Source: UBA1181 sp045601045 (GTDB taxonomy: Bacteria > Bacteroidota > Bacteroidia > Bacteroidales > Paludibacteraceae). Taken from it: 64,000 nt of DNA. The stretch spans positions 1-64,000 of the forward strand of contig JAZRZA010000022.1 of NCBI GenBank assembly GCA_045601045.1, in the 5' to 3' direction. Numbering within the stretch: position 1 is the first letter of the stretch; every line of letters begins with the position of its first letter. Made by a program: the position numbers and the translations under genes. Positions 27,628 through 37,126 of the stretch are shown here, piece after piece. Below the pieces are notes generated by a model, which made no database searches, was not told the origin of the DNA, and was given only the letters and a program-made list of their open reading frames with translations.

Positions 27628-27653
27628 TATATCATATTTCAATCTGGTGCAAA

Positions 27654-28763
27654 TTACTTAACGATCACATCCAAAACACGTTGGATCTCTTCACTGCCCA
27701 ATGCATGATGCATTGGAAGGCATATCACGCTATTAGCCATCTTATGGGCATTCGGCAAGTTTTGCGGAGAAGAGGACTCCAAACCGCGATAGGTGGAGAA
27801 TTCAGAAATCAATGGATAGAAATAACGTCTGCCGAGAACATTCACTTCTCTCATCTTCGCATACAACTCATCACGTGTCATACCATACTTCTTCTCATCC
27901 ACAAAAATCGGGAAATAAGAATAGTTATGTTTAACACCAGGCATATCATCAAAGAAAGTGATTCCCTCTACCCCTCGTAACACTTCGCGATAAGCGATGG
28001 CTACTTGATGACGTGCCTCGATGGCGCTGTCCACTTGTCTCAAATTCAAAATACCATAAGCGGAGCGTATTTCATCCATTTTAGAGTTGATGCCTGGTCC
28101 GACAACGGTCGTCTCATCCGCGAAACCGAAGTTCTTTAAGAAATCGATCCGTTGTTTGGTCTTGGCGTCATGCATCACCATGGCTCCTCCTTCAATGGTA
28201 TTGTAGACCTTGGTGGCATGGAATGAAAGCGTTGACATGTCTCCAGCATTTAAAACGCTCTCGCCATTCACTTCCACACCGAAAGCATGAGCCGCGTCGT
28301 AAATGACCTTTAAGCCATAACAATCCGCAATCTCTTGAATTCGCTTGGTGTCACAAGGTTTTCCATATACGTGTACCGGCATGATCGCGGTTGTTTTAGG
28401 TGTGATGGCAGCCTCTATTTTATCAGGGTCCATATTACCAGTTTGGGGATCAACATCCACAAATACCGGTTTGATGCCATTCCACCACAAAGAGTGTGTG
28501 GTAGCGACAAAACTATAAGGCGTCGTGATCACTTCCCCTGTGATACGCAATGCTTGAAGCGCCGTGATCAACGGCAAGGTTCCATTGGTGAAGAGACTCA
28601 CATAAGGGACCTTCAAATAGGCGGCTAACTCCGTTTCCAATTGTTGGTGGAAAGAACCATTGTTGGTAATCCATTTAGAGTCCCAAATTTGTTTCAACAA
28701 TCCATTAAACTCTTCTAAATCGGGTAACAAAGGAGCCGTTACCGTTATCAAATTATTGTCCAT
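27654..28763 (-). CDS. DegT/DnrJ/EryC1-type sugar aminotransferase
   Basis: This 369-residue PLP enzyme has the family patterns VSLFTNGTLPLITALQAL (cofactor phosphate loop), VIYDAAHAFG with the cofactor-stacking region, and LSFHATKVYNTIEGGAMV, in which the lysine is the Schiff-base residue. A late HNYSYFPIFVDE closes the active site. It should transaminate a nucleotide-linked 3- or 4-keto sugar, giving an amino sugar. That provides a plausible acceptor for the NeuD-like acyltransferase in the second block. No dehydratase or epimerase that would supply the keto sugar is encoded in the window. Confidence 0.92.
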   Translation of the reverse strand: MDNNLITVTAPLLPDLEEFNGLLKQIWDSKWITNNGSFHQQLETELAAYLKVPYVSLFTNGTLPLITALQALRITGEVITTPYSFVATTHSLWWNGIKPVFVDVDPQTGNMDPDKIEAAITPKTTAIMPVHVYGKPCDTKRIQEIADCYGLKVIYDAAHAFGVEVNGESVLNAGDMSTLSFHATKVYNTIEGGAMVMHDAKTKQRIDFLKNFGFADETTVVGPGINSKMDEIRSAYGILNLRQVDSAIEARHQVAIAYREVLRGVEGITFFDDMPGVKHNYSYFPIFVDEKKYGMTRDELYAKMREVNVLGRRYFYPLISEFSTYRGLESSSPQNLPNAHKMANSVICLPMHHALGSEEIQRVLDVIVK

Positions 28764-28817
28764 ACGTCACTCTATTTGTACGTCATTCAATTTACCATCA
28801 TCCATGTTGATGGCCTT

Positions 28818-29525
28818 TTACTTTATCAAATTTACTCTTTCCGCATCTCTTTTCTTCACCTTTCGGTGAGCGAATTGAGGGTCATAACGATGAACGTCCG
28901 TTCCTAAGAAATCATACATTCCCTTTTCCAGAAGCATTTGCGCTTTCTTTTGGGCATCTTCACCATATTTTCCTAGTAACGAAGTCACATTCAATTGAAA
29001 TTTCACACCTTCAGATTTCAAACGATCGTAGTCGCCCATATCCATATAACAGTAACGTTCAGGATGAGCTAACATGGGCCAATATCCCATTGTCCGCACT
29101 TTTTCCAAAGCCGCCTCAAAACAGCCTGGTGAGGAGTAGTAAGAAGTCTCCACCAAAAGGTGATCCTTTTTAGCGCCATGAGGCAATAGGTCATTCACTT
29201 CCAAACGATCCAACAACAAATTGTCGATCATATATTCAGCGGCGAGATGGAGCTGGATGGGACCTTGGTAAGCCTCGCATAACTGGGAGAACCCTTTCCT
29301 TAATTTTTCGGAAGTATTGGGCAAATCCTCCATGATATGCGGCGTGCAATAGAGTTCCTTCACACCCAACTTTTCGTATCCCTGAAGCACAGATAAGGCA
29401 TCCTCCATCTTCTGGATACCATCATCCACACCCGGAATCAAGTGGCTGTGACAGTCCACCATGCCTTGGCAAATCCCTGACTCCGCCAATGAAAGCGTTC
29501 CGCTTAAGAAATCGAACAATGACAT
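28818..29525 (-). CDS. CpsB/YwqE-type tyrosine-protein phosphatase (PHP fold)
   Basis: This 235-residue PHP-domain protein shows the metal-binding pattern of the CpsB/YwqE/Wzh phosphatases. It has VDCHSHLIPGVDDG near residue 23, a mid-protein YCTPHI, ETSYYSSP, AHPERY and a C-terminal LGTDVHRYD. It removes phosphate from the tyrosine cluster of the Wzc-type kinases and so permits cycling between polymerisation and export. It lies immediately downstream of the first Wzc gene with a 17-base gap. It may also act on the second Wzc. Confidence 0.92.
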   Translation of the reverse strand: MSLFDFLSGTLSLAESGICQGMVDCHSHLIPGVDDGIQKMEDALSVLQGYEKLGVKELYCTPHIMEDLPNTSEKLRKGFSQLCEAYQGPIQLHLAAEYMIDNLLLDRLEVNDLLPHGAKKDHLLVETSYYSSPGCFEAALEKVRTMGYWPMLAHPERYCYMDMGDYDRLKSEGVKFQLNVTSLLGKYGEDAQKKAQMLLEKGMYDFLGTDVHRYDPQFAHRKVKKRDAERVNLIK

Positions 29526-29542
29526 GTTATCGAGACAAATGA

Positions 29543-31918
29543 TTAATTACGAGACAAATAGCTACTGCTATGGTATCTGTTTCGATAAGAATATTTTCCC
29601 TTATCCATTGGCGTACCATTCAAGATCAAATGCATGTTCTTGAATCGATTCTCGTTGTAAAGGTCAACCAAATCCTTCAACAAAGAACGATCCAACAAAC
29701 CTGAACGGATTGAGAATAGGGTCTCATCAACGCAAGTCTCTATTATTCGCGCATCCGCCACAACATCCACTGGAGGACAATCAATAAAGACATAATCATA
29801 TTGTGTCTTCAATTGTTCGATGGCTGACTGCAACAAGCCGTTGCCCACCAACTCCGACGGATTATCTGGAATCTCGCCTGCCGGTATCATATCCAGACCA
29901 TTGTTATCGTTGACAGACTTAACAATCACATCAGCTACTTTCGTATCCTTGCCACTTAAATAAGTGCTTAATCCCTTCGATGGACTATCAGCCCATTTAG
30001 ACAAAGATGCATGTCTCATATCACCATCGATCATCAAGATCTTCTTTCCCTTGAAAGCAAAACTTAACGCGGTGTTCAAGCATAGGAAACTCTTTCCGCT
30101 CTCTGCATTGAAGGAGGTGAACATCATCACATTGCCATGCTTCTGATCCAAGAACTCCAAATTGGTTCTCAAAACACGGAACGCTTCGTTGATCGCGTCA
30201 CGATTGCCCTGCTCCACCACGGCATCCACATCCTTGCGGTTGATACGCCAGAATTTGGACTTGTCTGCCATTGGAATCTCCGCAAACAACGGAATAGGCA
30301 AATTCTCCAAATCCTTCTTTCCTCGCAAAGTATTGTTCATAGAGGCTTTGATGTAAATAATAGCCAATGGAATGATAAATGCGATGGCGAAGGCCAACAA
30401 AAATATATTTCGCTTAATCGGAGCGTCCGGCAATGAACTACCACCAGGTTTTTTGATGATTCGGGTATTATACGCCGTAAAAGATTGCGACAACTCGTTT
30501 TCCTCACGTTTTTGCAAAAGGAAGAGGTATAGAGCCTCCTTGACCGCTTGTTGACGTTCAGCGGAAAGCAACATCTCCGCTTGTTTAGGGTTAGAGGAGA
30601 TTCTAGACAAGGCCTTTTGTTCGCTCTTCTTCAAGTTGCGTACTTGGTTGTCGATGGCCGCGATTTGGTTGTCGATGGAGACTAAAATGGCTCTACGCAT
30701 AGTACCCAACTCCTTATCCAACTGCTTCACCAAATCATTCTCCGAACTACTATTCGACTCCAAGCGATTTCGATTCAACATCTTGTCGTTGTACTCCGCG
30801 ATTTGCGACTCAATGTTCACATTTTGCAAACCGGAGCTTACCGGCAACGGACTGGTTTGATTCTTTTGCACAGAGAGATAATCACGGATGTAGTTGGTCA
30901 TATACAACTGCGCATTCAAATCACGCAACTGATTGGAAATATTAGCATTCTCCTGCATATACATCTCGGCAACCGCCTTTACATCAGGCAAGAGATTCTT
31001 ACTCTTGTAAGATGAGATGTCATTATCCACCGTAGACAATTCACTCTCGATGATTTTCAGACGTTCCGTGATAAATAGCGAAGTACCATCGGCGATTTGG
31101 TTCTTATCCTTGATCCAATTCTCATTATAGACCTTAATCATCATATCCAAGATGTCATCACCTCGCTCTTTGGAGACATCCATAATAGCCAAAGTGATGA
31201 TCTCAGCATTCTCATCCTCTTGGGTTACAGTCAAACATTTGGCCCATGATTCCGATGCGGAGGCCACATTGGTATGTGTCACATGGATCGTTCCTGTAAA
31301 ACTTCCTAAAAATTTAGGATTCGTCATGATTACCATTCTGCCCACAGGTGTTCCCACTAATGTGTCCCCTACCGCGCAGAGATTCTCTTGGTCTAATTTT
31401 TTTAACTTGCCGTTCTCGAAACAAGTGTATTTGTCGACAACAACTCGTCCCGAATCCAAAGTAACGTCGCAACTAACATTCTTATCGCTAGCCAAATCTA
31501 GAAAAGAGACGGTAATTGGCAAGTTAGAACCATACAAAACATTGTCGTGCAAAGGGCCATCCACGACATATTCCATATCCAGTTGAAGGCGTTGCACCAC
31601 CTCATACATCACATCGGCAGACATAAAGGCACGCAATTCATTGCTCACATTGGTATTCATACCAATCAATCCACCCATATCGCTGAAAGCGTTCTGAATG
31701 CTAAAAGACTGACCTCCCTTTGATTCTGACTTAATCTGAACCTCCGCGGTTCGCTTATACGAACTTGGCGTTCTTAAGATATAAAGGAAAGCTAATGACA
31801 TCACAATGGCCAAAGAGATGGCAAACCAATACCATTTTTTCAAGCACATCAGTAGCAATTCTCCGAACTCAATGAAATCTTCAGATTGGACGGTTCCACT
31901 ATTTTTCGTCTCTTCCAT
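29543..31918 (-). CDS. Wzc-like polysaccharide co-polymerase and tyrosine kinase (first copy)
   Basis: This is a 791-residue protein with a Wzz domain, membrane segments near residues 32-50 and 510-530, a coiled-coil periplasmic part, and a C-terminal kinase. The kinase shows NAESGKSF (Walker A, near residue 606), MIDGDMRH (Walker A') and FIDCPPVDV. The C-terminal tail has only four tyrosines in its last 17 residues, against nine in the second copy, so phospho-control may differ. It is the first gene of the first block and is preceded by a leader of up to about 600 bases. No Wza gene is present in the first block; the nearest is at 19477. Confidence 0.92.
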   Translation of the reverse strand: MEETKNSGTVQSEDFIEFGELLLMCLKKWYWFAISLAIVMSLAFLYILRTPSSYKRTAEVQIKSESKGGQSFSIQNAFSDMGGLIGMNTNVSNELRAFMSADVMYEVVQRLQLDMEYVVDGPLHDNVLYGSNLPITVSFLDLASDKNVSCDVTLDSGRVVVDKYTCFENGKLKKLDQENLCAVGDTLVGTPVGRMVIMTNPKFLGSFTGTIHVTHTNVASASESWAKCLTVTQEDENAEIITLAIMDVSKERGDDILDMMIKVYNENWIKDKNQIADGTSLFITERLKIIESELSTVDNDISSYKSKNLLPDVKAVAEMYMQENANISNQLRDLNAQLYMTNYIRDYLSVQKNQTSPLPVSSGLQNVNIESQIAEYNDKMLNRNRLESNSSSENDLVKQLDKELGTMRRAILVSIDNQIAAIDNQVRNLKKSEQKALSRISSNPKQAEMLLSAERQQAVKEALYLFLLQKREENELSQSFTAYNTRIIKKPGGSSLPDAPIKRNIFLLAFAIAFIIPLAIIYIKASMNNTLRGKKDLENLPIPLFAEIPMADKSKFWRINRKDVDAVVEQGNRDAINEAFRVLRTNLEFLDQKHGNVMMFTSFNAESGKSFLCLNTALSFAFKGKKILMIDGDMRHASLSKWADSPSKGLSTYLSGKDTKVADVIVKSVNDNNGLDMIPAGEIPDNPSELVGNGLLQSAIEQLKTQYDYVFIDCPPVDVVADARIIETCVDETLFSIRSGLLDRSLLKDLVDLYNENRFKNMHLILNGTPMDKGKYSYRNRYHSSSYLSRN

Positions 31919-32488
31919 AAATTTATGTTATTATTTTTACTTGTTTTTCAATTTAAAATTGCATTGACCCAAAGCCGATAAGGGGGGAAAAGGAAATTTC
32001 ACAAATGTATAAACATTCAAACCAATGAATTCACATACGCATAGAAACACTCAAATTCTACCATTTTCAAGAACATAAAATCAACAAATAACACGAGGTT
32101 TCGAATGACTACACCTATTTCTCCCCGCATATTAAAACATGCGGCCAATTCAAGGTAATTCGCTAATATTTAATTCTTTGAATAAATAACCCGAAATTCG
32201 GTAGATGCACGACCACGCACACCAAAAAAGACCGCTACCTTGTGTTGAAATCAAGAAAATTCCACACCCAACTGATCATCACAAATCGAAATTCTCCTAA
32301 ATTCAAGTGCAAATTTAGAGAAAAATATTCAAAATCATTGACTAATTCAGTATTTTTTACAGAATAATATCACATTTATTTTTCAACAACCCATTATTTT
32401 GAGATAGAACGACGAGATATCCACAACATCAACGGGCAAATAATGCATTTTTCAACCGTCAGAACCCGAATTCCAGAATATTTATACA
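31919..32488. other. Long AT-rich non-coding leader upstream of the first wzc
   Basis: I find no credible gene in this stretch. On the minus strand two -7-like elements, TACATTTG (32002-32009) and TAAATTTG followed by C (32310-32317), could start the polysaccharide operon, giving leaders of about 80 or 390 bases. A 6-bp inverted repeat with an 8-base loop (32125-32144, CCGCAT and ATGCGG) and a short near-palindrome CCGAAATTCGG (32191-32201) lie between them. The layout resembles the untranslated leaders of capsule loci where antiterminators act, but no structure is decisive. Confidence 0.5.
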
Positions 32489-32518
32489 TTGTATTTTCAC
32501 AAATTATTAGTACCTTTG
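32489..32518 (+). promoter_or_regulatory. Promoter of the lipoprotein-LytS/LytTR operon
   Basis: TTG at 32489-32491, a 19-base spacer and TACCTTTG at 32511-32518 match the Bacteroidota consensus in both boxes and spacing. Transcription should begin near 32525, leaving a leader of about 36 bases before the ATG at 32561. Confidence 0.8.
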
Positions 32519-32560
32519 ACCCATTATTATGTATATTTTAATTGCATAGAATAAAATCGG

Positions 32561-34057
32561 ATGACGAAACAGACAAAGCATAAATATTTATCGGTAGCGC
32601 TAGTCATAGGTTTACTATTTTCCCTTTTGGCGCAAAGTTGTAAGGATGACTTCACCACCGATGCGAAATACAAACTCTCATTCTCTTTGGACACGCTGAA
32701 AATCGACACGATTTTCACGCAAATGCTGAGTCCGACCAATGTCATCATGGTCTATAACAAGACAGACGAAGACATCAAGGTCTCTTCCATCTTATTGGAA
32801 TCTACCAGCAACTACTTCCAAGTCAATGTCAACGGAAAGGCAGGCAATCAATTCTCTGACGTCAAAATCGCCTCAGGCGACAGTCTCTTCGTTTTTGTGC
32901 AAATCAAGGTTAATGAGTTGGGATCCAACGCCCCTCTCTACATCGAGGACAAACTAAAATTCATCTACAACGGCAACTCCCAAGAGGTGGTTCTATCCGC
33001 CTATGGACAAGATGTCTATCACATCAAGCAAACGCTCCACATCGACCAAAACACTACTTGGAGCAACGATAAGCCCTATCTGATATACGACTCCATCATT
33101 GTAGACTCATTGGTCACATGGACTTTGCAACCTGGTGTTCAACTCTACTTGAAGAAAAAAGGCACAATTTTGGCCTATGGCACCATCCGCATGGAGGGAA
33201 CCCTTGACAATGAAGTCACCCTTCGTTGTTACCGTTCAGACAAAATGACCAGCAAAATTCATTACGACGATTTGGCGGATCAGTGGGGAGGCATCGTCTT
33301 CACCTCTTCCAGCAAGGATAATTTCATTGAACATGCACTTATCAAAGGGGGTAATTTCGGCATCGTGATCGACTCTTCCGATATCACAGAGTCATACAGA
33401 CTGATCATCGCCAATACGCAAATCCACAATGTCCACACGACATGTCTCAAAGCACACCACGCCAACATTCTTGCTTACAATTCCATCTTCTCCAACGGAC
33501 AGAATGGTTCTGTCATCCTTTCGTGCGGAGATTATAGGTTCGACCATTGCACCATAGCAGGTTATAAAAAGGGACTAGGATACTACAAATCGGCCCTTAC
33601 GCTTTCAGGCATTGGATATATCAACCATGCCACCACACTGAATCTCCCTATCAAGGCGGAATTCAACAACTGCATCATCAGCGGCACTTCCGAGGAGTTG
33701 CTATGCATGCGTTCCGAAGAGGAAACGGAAGGATCCTTCGACTATTGGTTCAACCATTGTTTGGTACAATCGAAAGCAGAGGAGCTGAACGACACGTTAC
33801 GAAGCATTAGCGTGATCAAGGATATTCCATTGTTCACGGCCATCAACACCCAAGATTATCAATTCGATTTCCACTTGAAAGAGGAATCTCCATGCAAAGA
33901 GAAGGGTGATCTAGGAATGGTACTCAAAAACGCCTATCTTCAAACGGACAAGGAAGGCGTCATCCGAAACACTGAGGCCGCTCCGGATTTGGGTGCTTTG
34001 CAAATCATCGTCGCTCAGACCGACACAACTGAGGCCAACATTTCAAACCTACAGTAA
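32561..34057 (+). CDS. Lipoprotein with right-handed parallel beta-helix
   Basis: This 498-residue surface or periplasmic lipoprotein has a signal peptide ending at the lipobox LLAQSC. An N-terminal beta-sandwich-like part (residues 35-145, with DEDIKVSSILLESTSNYFQV) resembles domains that follow the lipid anchor in Bacteroidetes proteins. From about 150 a right-handed beta-helix follows, with repeated turns such as LYLKKKGTILAYGTIRMEG and DYRFDHCTIAGYKKG, and a C-terminal ILSGTS-like region with conserved cysteines. The ligand is unknown. It opens an operon with an endonuclease-fold protein, a sensor kinase and its regulator. Confidence 0.8.
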   Translation: MTKQTKHKYLSVALVIGLLFSLLAQSCKDDFTTDAKYKLSFSLDTLKIDTIFTQMLSPTNVIMVYNKTDEDIKVSSILLESTSNYFQVNVNGKAGNQFSDVKIASGDSLFVFVQIKVNELGSNAPLYIEDKLKFIYNGNSQEVVLSAYGQDVYHIKQTLHIDQNTTWSNDKPYLIYDSIIVDSLVTWTLQPGVQLYLKKKGTILAYGTIRMEGTLDNEVTLRCYRSDKMTSKIHYDDLADQWGGIVFTSSSKDNFIEHALIKGGNFGIVIDSSDITESYRLIIANTQIHNVHTTCLKAHHANILAYNSIFSNGQNGSVILSCGDYRFDHCTIAGYKKGLGYYKSALTLSGIGYINHATTLNLPIKAEFNNCIISGTSEELLCMRSEEETEGSFDYWFNHCLVQSKAEELNDTLRSISVIKDIPLFTAINTQDYQFDFHLKEESPCKEKGDLGMVLKNAYLQTDKEGVIRNTEAAPDLGALQIIVAQTDTTEANISNLQ

Positions 34058-34095
34058 ATAAAGGATTATAAGTAGCCTATTTCGACATATCACAA

Positions 34096-35139
34096 ATGAC
34101 GAGGATTGAAAATATATGGAGGAAAGTATCTTGGCTGGCCATTCTCATAATGGTCTCCTGCCCTCTCTACGCCCAAAGGCCAGACACGCTACGCATCGTC
34201 AGCTATAACGTGGAAAATCTCTTCGACTACGAGAACGATCCTATAACGGAGGATGACGCATTCACGCCGGAGGGGGAATACCAATGGATTGAGAAAAAAT
34301 ACAAAAACAAGATCAATAATCTCTCCCGCGCCATCACAGCTGCGGGCGGATGGCACAAACCCGCTATCATCGGCCTTTGCGAAATAGAGAACAAGAAGGT
34401 GTTGAACGACCTATTCAACCACACCCAACTAAAAGGAAGCGGATACCAATTTATCCATCAAGACTCTCCAGATCGCCGTGGCGTGGATGTGGCCCTCGCC
34501 TATCTACCCGACCAGTTCAGGGTAATCAATCAAAGGTTCCATCAAGTCAAGCAAGAGAGAGAGGACGATAAACCCACACGAGACATTTTGGAGGCGACAG
34601 GAATCTTACCCAACAAAGACACGCTCCACATCTTTGTCAACCACTGGCCCTCTCGCTATGGAGGTGAACTAGAATCAGAGCACAAGCGAATAGGTGCGGC
34701 ACGTCTACTCAAAGGATTGATAGATAGCATCCTATCGGTTCATCCTAAGGGAAGAATCATCTGCATGGGTGATTACAACGACTATCCTTACAACACAAGC
34801 ATCAAGGAGGTGCTACAAGTGGTCCATCCACAAGAGAGCAAAATAAAGGGAAAAGCGCTATACAATCTCTGCGCCCAATTCGATGGGAGAAGCGATCTAG
34901 GCACCCATAAATTTGGCGGAGAATGGGGCGTTTTAGACCAATTCATCGTCACCGGAATTCTATTGGACAAAAAGGAGAAAACCCACACCTCACTAGACAA
35001 AGTACATATTTGCCAGGAGGATTTTTTATTAACGGAAGATAAGACGGGAAAGGCTCCCAAGCGAGCTTTCCGAGGCACTTTTTACGCCTACGGATACAGT
35101 GATCATCTTCCCATTTACATGGATTTAATTATTAAATAA
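34096..35139 (+). CDS. Secreted endonuclease/exonuclease/phosphatase-fold protein
   Basis: This is a 347-residue protein with a signal peptide (cleavage likely after PLYAQ) and an EEP domain. The family blocks are IVSYNVENLFD, GLCEIENKKVL with the metal-binding glutamate, VNHWPSR, MGDYNDYP and the terminal SDHLPIYMD. All catalytic residues appear intact, so it should hydrolyse phosphodiester or phosphate bonds outside the cytoplasm. The substrate could be nucleic acid or phospholipid headgroup. It lies 38 bases after the lipoprotein and is followed by the kinase gene after two bases. Confidence 0.85.
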   Translation: MTRIENIWRKVSWLAILIMVSCPLYAQRPDTLRIVSYNVENLFDYENDPITEDDAFTPEGEYQWIEKKYKNKINNLSRAITAAGGWHKPAIIGLCEIENKKVLNDLFNHTQLKGSGYQFIHQDSPDRRGVDVALAYLPDQFRVINQRFHQVKQEREDDKPTRDILEATGILPNKDTLHIFVNHWPSRYGGELESEHKRIGAARLLKGLIDSILSVHPKGRIICMGDYNDYPYNTSIKEVLQVVHPQESKIKGKALYNLCAQFDGRSDLGTHKFGGEWGVLDQFIVTGILLDKKEKTHTSLDKVHICQEDFLLTEDKTGKAPKRAFRGTFYAYGYSDHLPIYMDLIIK

Positions 35140-35141
35140 AT

Positions 35142-36350
35142 ATGGATAACATCATCAGTTCACTATCCCAGAAACAAATTAAAATCATCAAGATCTTGGG
35201 TCATACTGTACCTTGGGTGATTTTGCTGATTATGCCATTGATCGTATTCGGAAGAGAAGAAGGAGACGCTCCATGGGGCCAATATATCAAACAACTCATC
35301 ACCCCAGTCTCCTTCATCGCCATATTCTACTTGAACTTTGTCGTGTTCACGGAGAAGTTCTTGTTCAACAATAAAGTCAAGCAATTCTTCTTGGCCAATT
35401 TGTTGACCTTTTCGATCATCTTTGGATTGCACTTCTTATGGTTCCGTGTCATCATACCCGACACTCCCCCTCCTACTGTAAAACTAATCGAGAAGGTAGA
35501 GGAACTACAACAAGAAATCGCTACGCTCAAACGAGGAGAGACACCCATCATCTCTAGTGATTCAAAAGAGGAGGTCTCCCTAAAACCCGTTTCTAAAGAG
35601 CAGAGCAAAGCCTATGAAACTCGTATGAAACTTCGATGGTGGCATATTTTCACGGATATATTAAGCTTCATCTGCATCGCAGGTGTCGCCGTGGCGTTCA
35701 AATCCACCATCAGTTGGTTTGAGAGAGAAGAACAAAGACAAGAGGAAGAGAGGCAAAAGGTGGAAGCGGAACTCAAGAATTTGAAAAGCCAAATCAATCC
35801 ACACTTCCTTTTTAACACACTCAACAACATCTACGCCCTCATCGCCATCAGCCAAGACAAAGCTCAGGAAGCGGTGATGAGTTTGAGCCAAATGTTGCGT
35901 TATGTGCTTTATGACGACGACAAAATGTTCGTTCCGGTTCAAAAAGAGGTGGATTTCATCAACAATTACATCAGTTTGATGAAGTTGCGATTGACCAAAC
36001 AGGTGGAGGTGGATGCCGTTACCAATGTGGAGAAAAATCCGAATATGCCTATCGCGCCACTGTTATTCATCTCATTTATTGAGAATGCTTTCAAACACGG
36101 CGTGGCGAACAACCAACCCTCTTATATCAGATTCTCCATCGAGGCGATTGACGAAAGCACCATCCGCTGCGAATTGAAAAATAGTTATTTCCCTAAATCG
36201 GAGGAACATGACAAGAGCGGTTCAGGCATTGGCATAGAGAACACCAAACGTAGATTGCAACTCATCTATCCAAACGCGCATACACTGGAATATGGCGTGA
36301 GAGAGAACGAATATTATTCAACATTAATCATAAACACAAAACAAAGTTGA
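35142..36350 (+). CDS. LytS/YehU-type sensor histidine kinase
   Basis: This 402-residue inner-membrane kinase has four membrane segments (about 22-37, 55-70, 85-103, 168-188). Between segments three and four lies a periplasmic or loop part containing a short coiled coil (KLIEKVEELQQEIATLK). The phospho-acceptor His221 lies in INPHFLFNTLNNI, the HisKA-like motif of the LytS family, and the ATPase part ends with GSGIGIENTKRRL. It lacks a recognisable sensor domain, so the signal may be membrane-related or passed from the upstream lipoprotein. It is paired with the LytTR regulator 4 bases downstream. Confidence 0.92.
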   Translation: MDNIISSLSQKQIKIIKILGHTVPWVILLIMPLIVFGREEGDAPWGQYIKQLITPVSFIAIFYLNFVVFTEKFLFNNKVKQFFLANLLTFSIIFGLHFLWFRVIIPDTPPPTVKLIEKVEELQQEIATLKRGETPIISSDSKEEVSLKPVSKEQSKAYETRMKLRWWHIFTDILSFICIAGVAVAFKSTISWFEREEQRQEEERQKVEAELKNLKSQINPHFLFNTLNNIYALIAISQDKAQEAVMSLSQMLRYVLYDDDKMFVPVQKEVDFINNYISLMKLRLTKQVEVDAVTNVEKNPNMPIAPLLFISFIENAFKHGVANNQPSYIRFSIEAIDESTIRCELKNSYFPKSEEHDKSGSGIGIENTKRRLQLIYPNAHTLEYGVRENEYYSTLIINTKQS

Positions 36351-36354
36351 CATC

Positions 36355-37101
36355 ATGGAATTGAAATGTATCGTAGTGGACGACGAGCCATTGGCGTTGG
36401 GATTGATTGAGTCCTATGTCAAGAAAACCCCTTTTCTCAACTTGGTGGGCAGTTATTCAAGCGCGGTGGAAGCCTCAAGCGTGTTATCAACCAATCCACC
36501 GGATCTGATGTTCTTGGATATTCAAATGCCAGAGATGAACGGACTGGAGTTCTCCAAACTTGTCGGCGAGAAGACCAAGGTCATCTTCACCACAGCCTTC
36601 CAACAATATGCTTTGGACGGATTCAAAGTGAACGCATTGGATTATTTGCTAAAACCCATCAGTTATACCGATTTCCTCAATGCGGCGAACAAGGCGTTGA
36701 ATTGGTTTAAAATGACAGCAGGTAGCGGAAACGGTGACGTAGCCGCTAATGCGCAAGAGGATGAGGGTTCGAAAAGCATCTTCGTCAAGACGGATTACAA
36801 ATTGGTCCAGATTGAATTGGAAAAAATCCTATACGTGGAGGGCATGAAGGACTATGTGAAAATCCACATGGAAGACCAACAGTTTCCTATACTATCCCTC
36901 ATGAGCATGAAGGCGTTGGAGAGCGCGCTTCCCGCTAATAAATTCATGAGAGTACACCGTTCTTATATCGTGCAATCCAGCAAGATCAAAGAGGTGGAAA
37001 GAAACAGAATCGTCTTTGGCAAGACCTACATTCCGGTTTCAGACTCCTACAAAGATGTCTTCCAAGAGTTCATCAACAAACGCATGTTGTCCAATCAATA
37101 A
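36355..37101 (+). CDS. LytTR-family response regulator
   Basis: This 248-residue protein has a receiver domain (VDDEP at the start, phospho-acceptor Asp55 in LMFLDIQMPEMNGLEF, and the lysine of LLKPIS) and a C-terminal LytTR DNA-binding domain from about residue 140 (FVKTDYKLVQIELEKILYVEG, FMRVHRSYIV). It is the partner of the kinase encoded 4 bases upstream. LytTR proteins bind direct repeats ahead of target promoters; I do not see an obvious pair ahead of this operon. Confidence 0.93.
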   Translation: MELKCIVVDDEPLALGLIESYVKKTPFLNLVGSYSSAVEASSVLSTNPPDLMFLDIQMPEMNGLEFSKLVGEKTKVIFTTAFQQYALDGFKVNALDYLLKPISYTDFLNAANKALNWFKMTAGSGNGDVAANAQEDEGSKSIFVKTDYKLVQIELEKILYVEGMKDYVKIHMEDQQFPILSLMSMKALESALPANKFMRVHRSYIVQSSKIKEVERNRIVFGKTYIPVSDSYKDVFQEFINKRMLSNQ

Positions 37102-37126
37102 TTGAACCTATTTTCCATTTAGGGTT

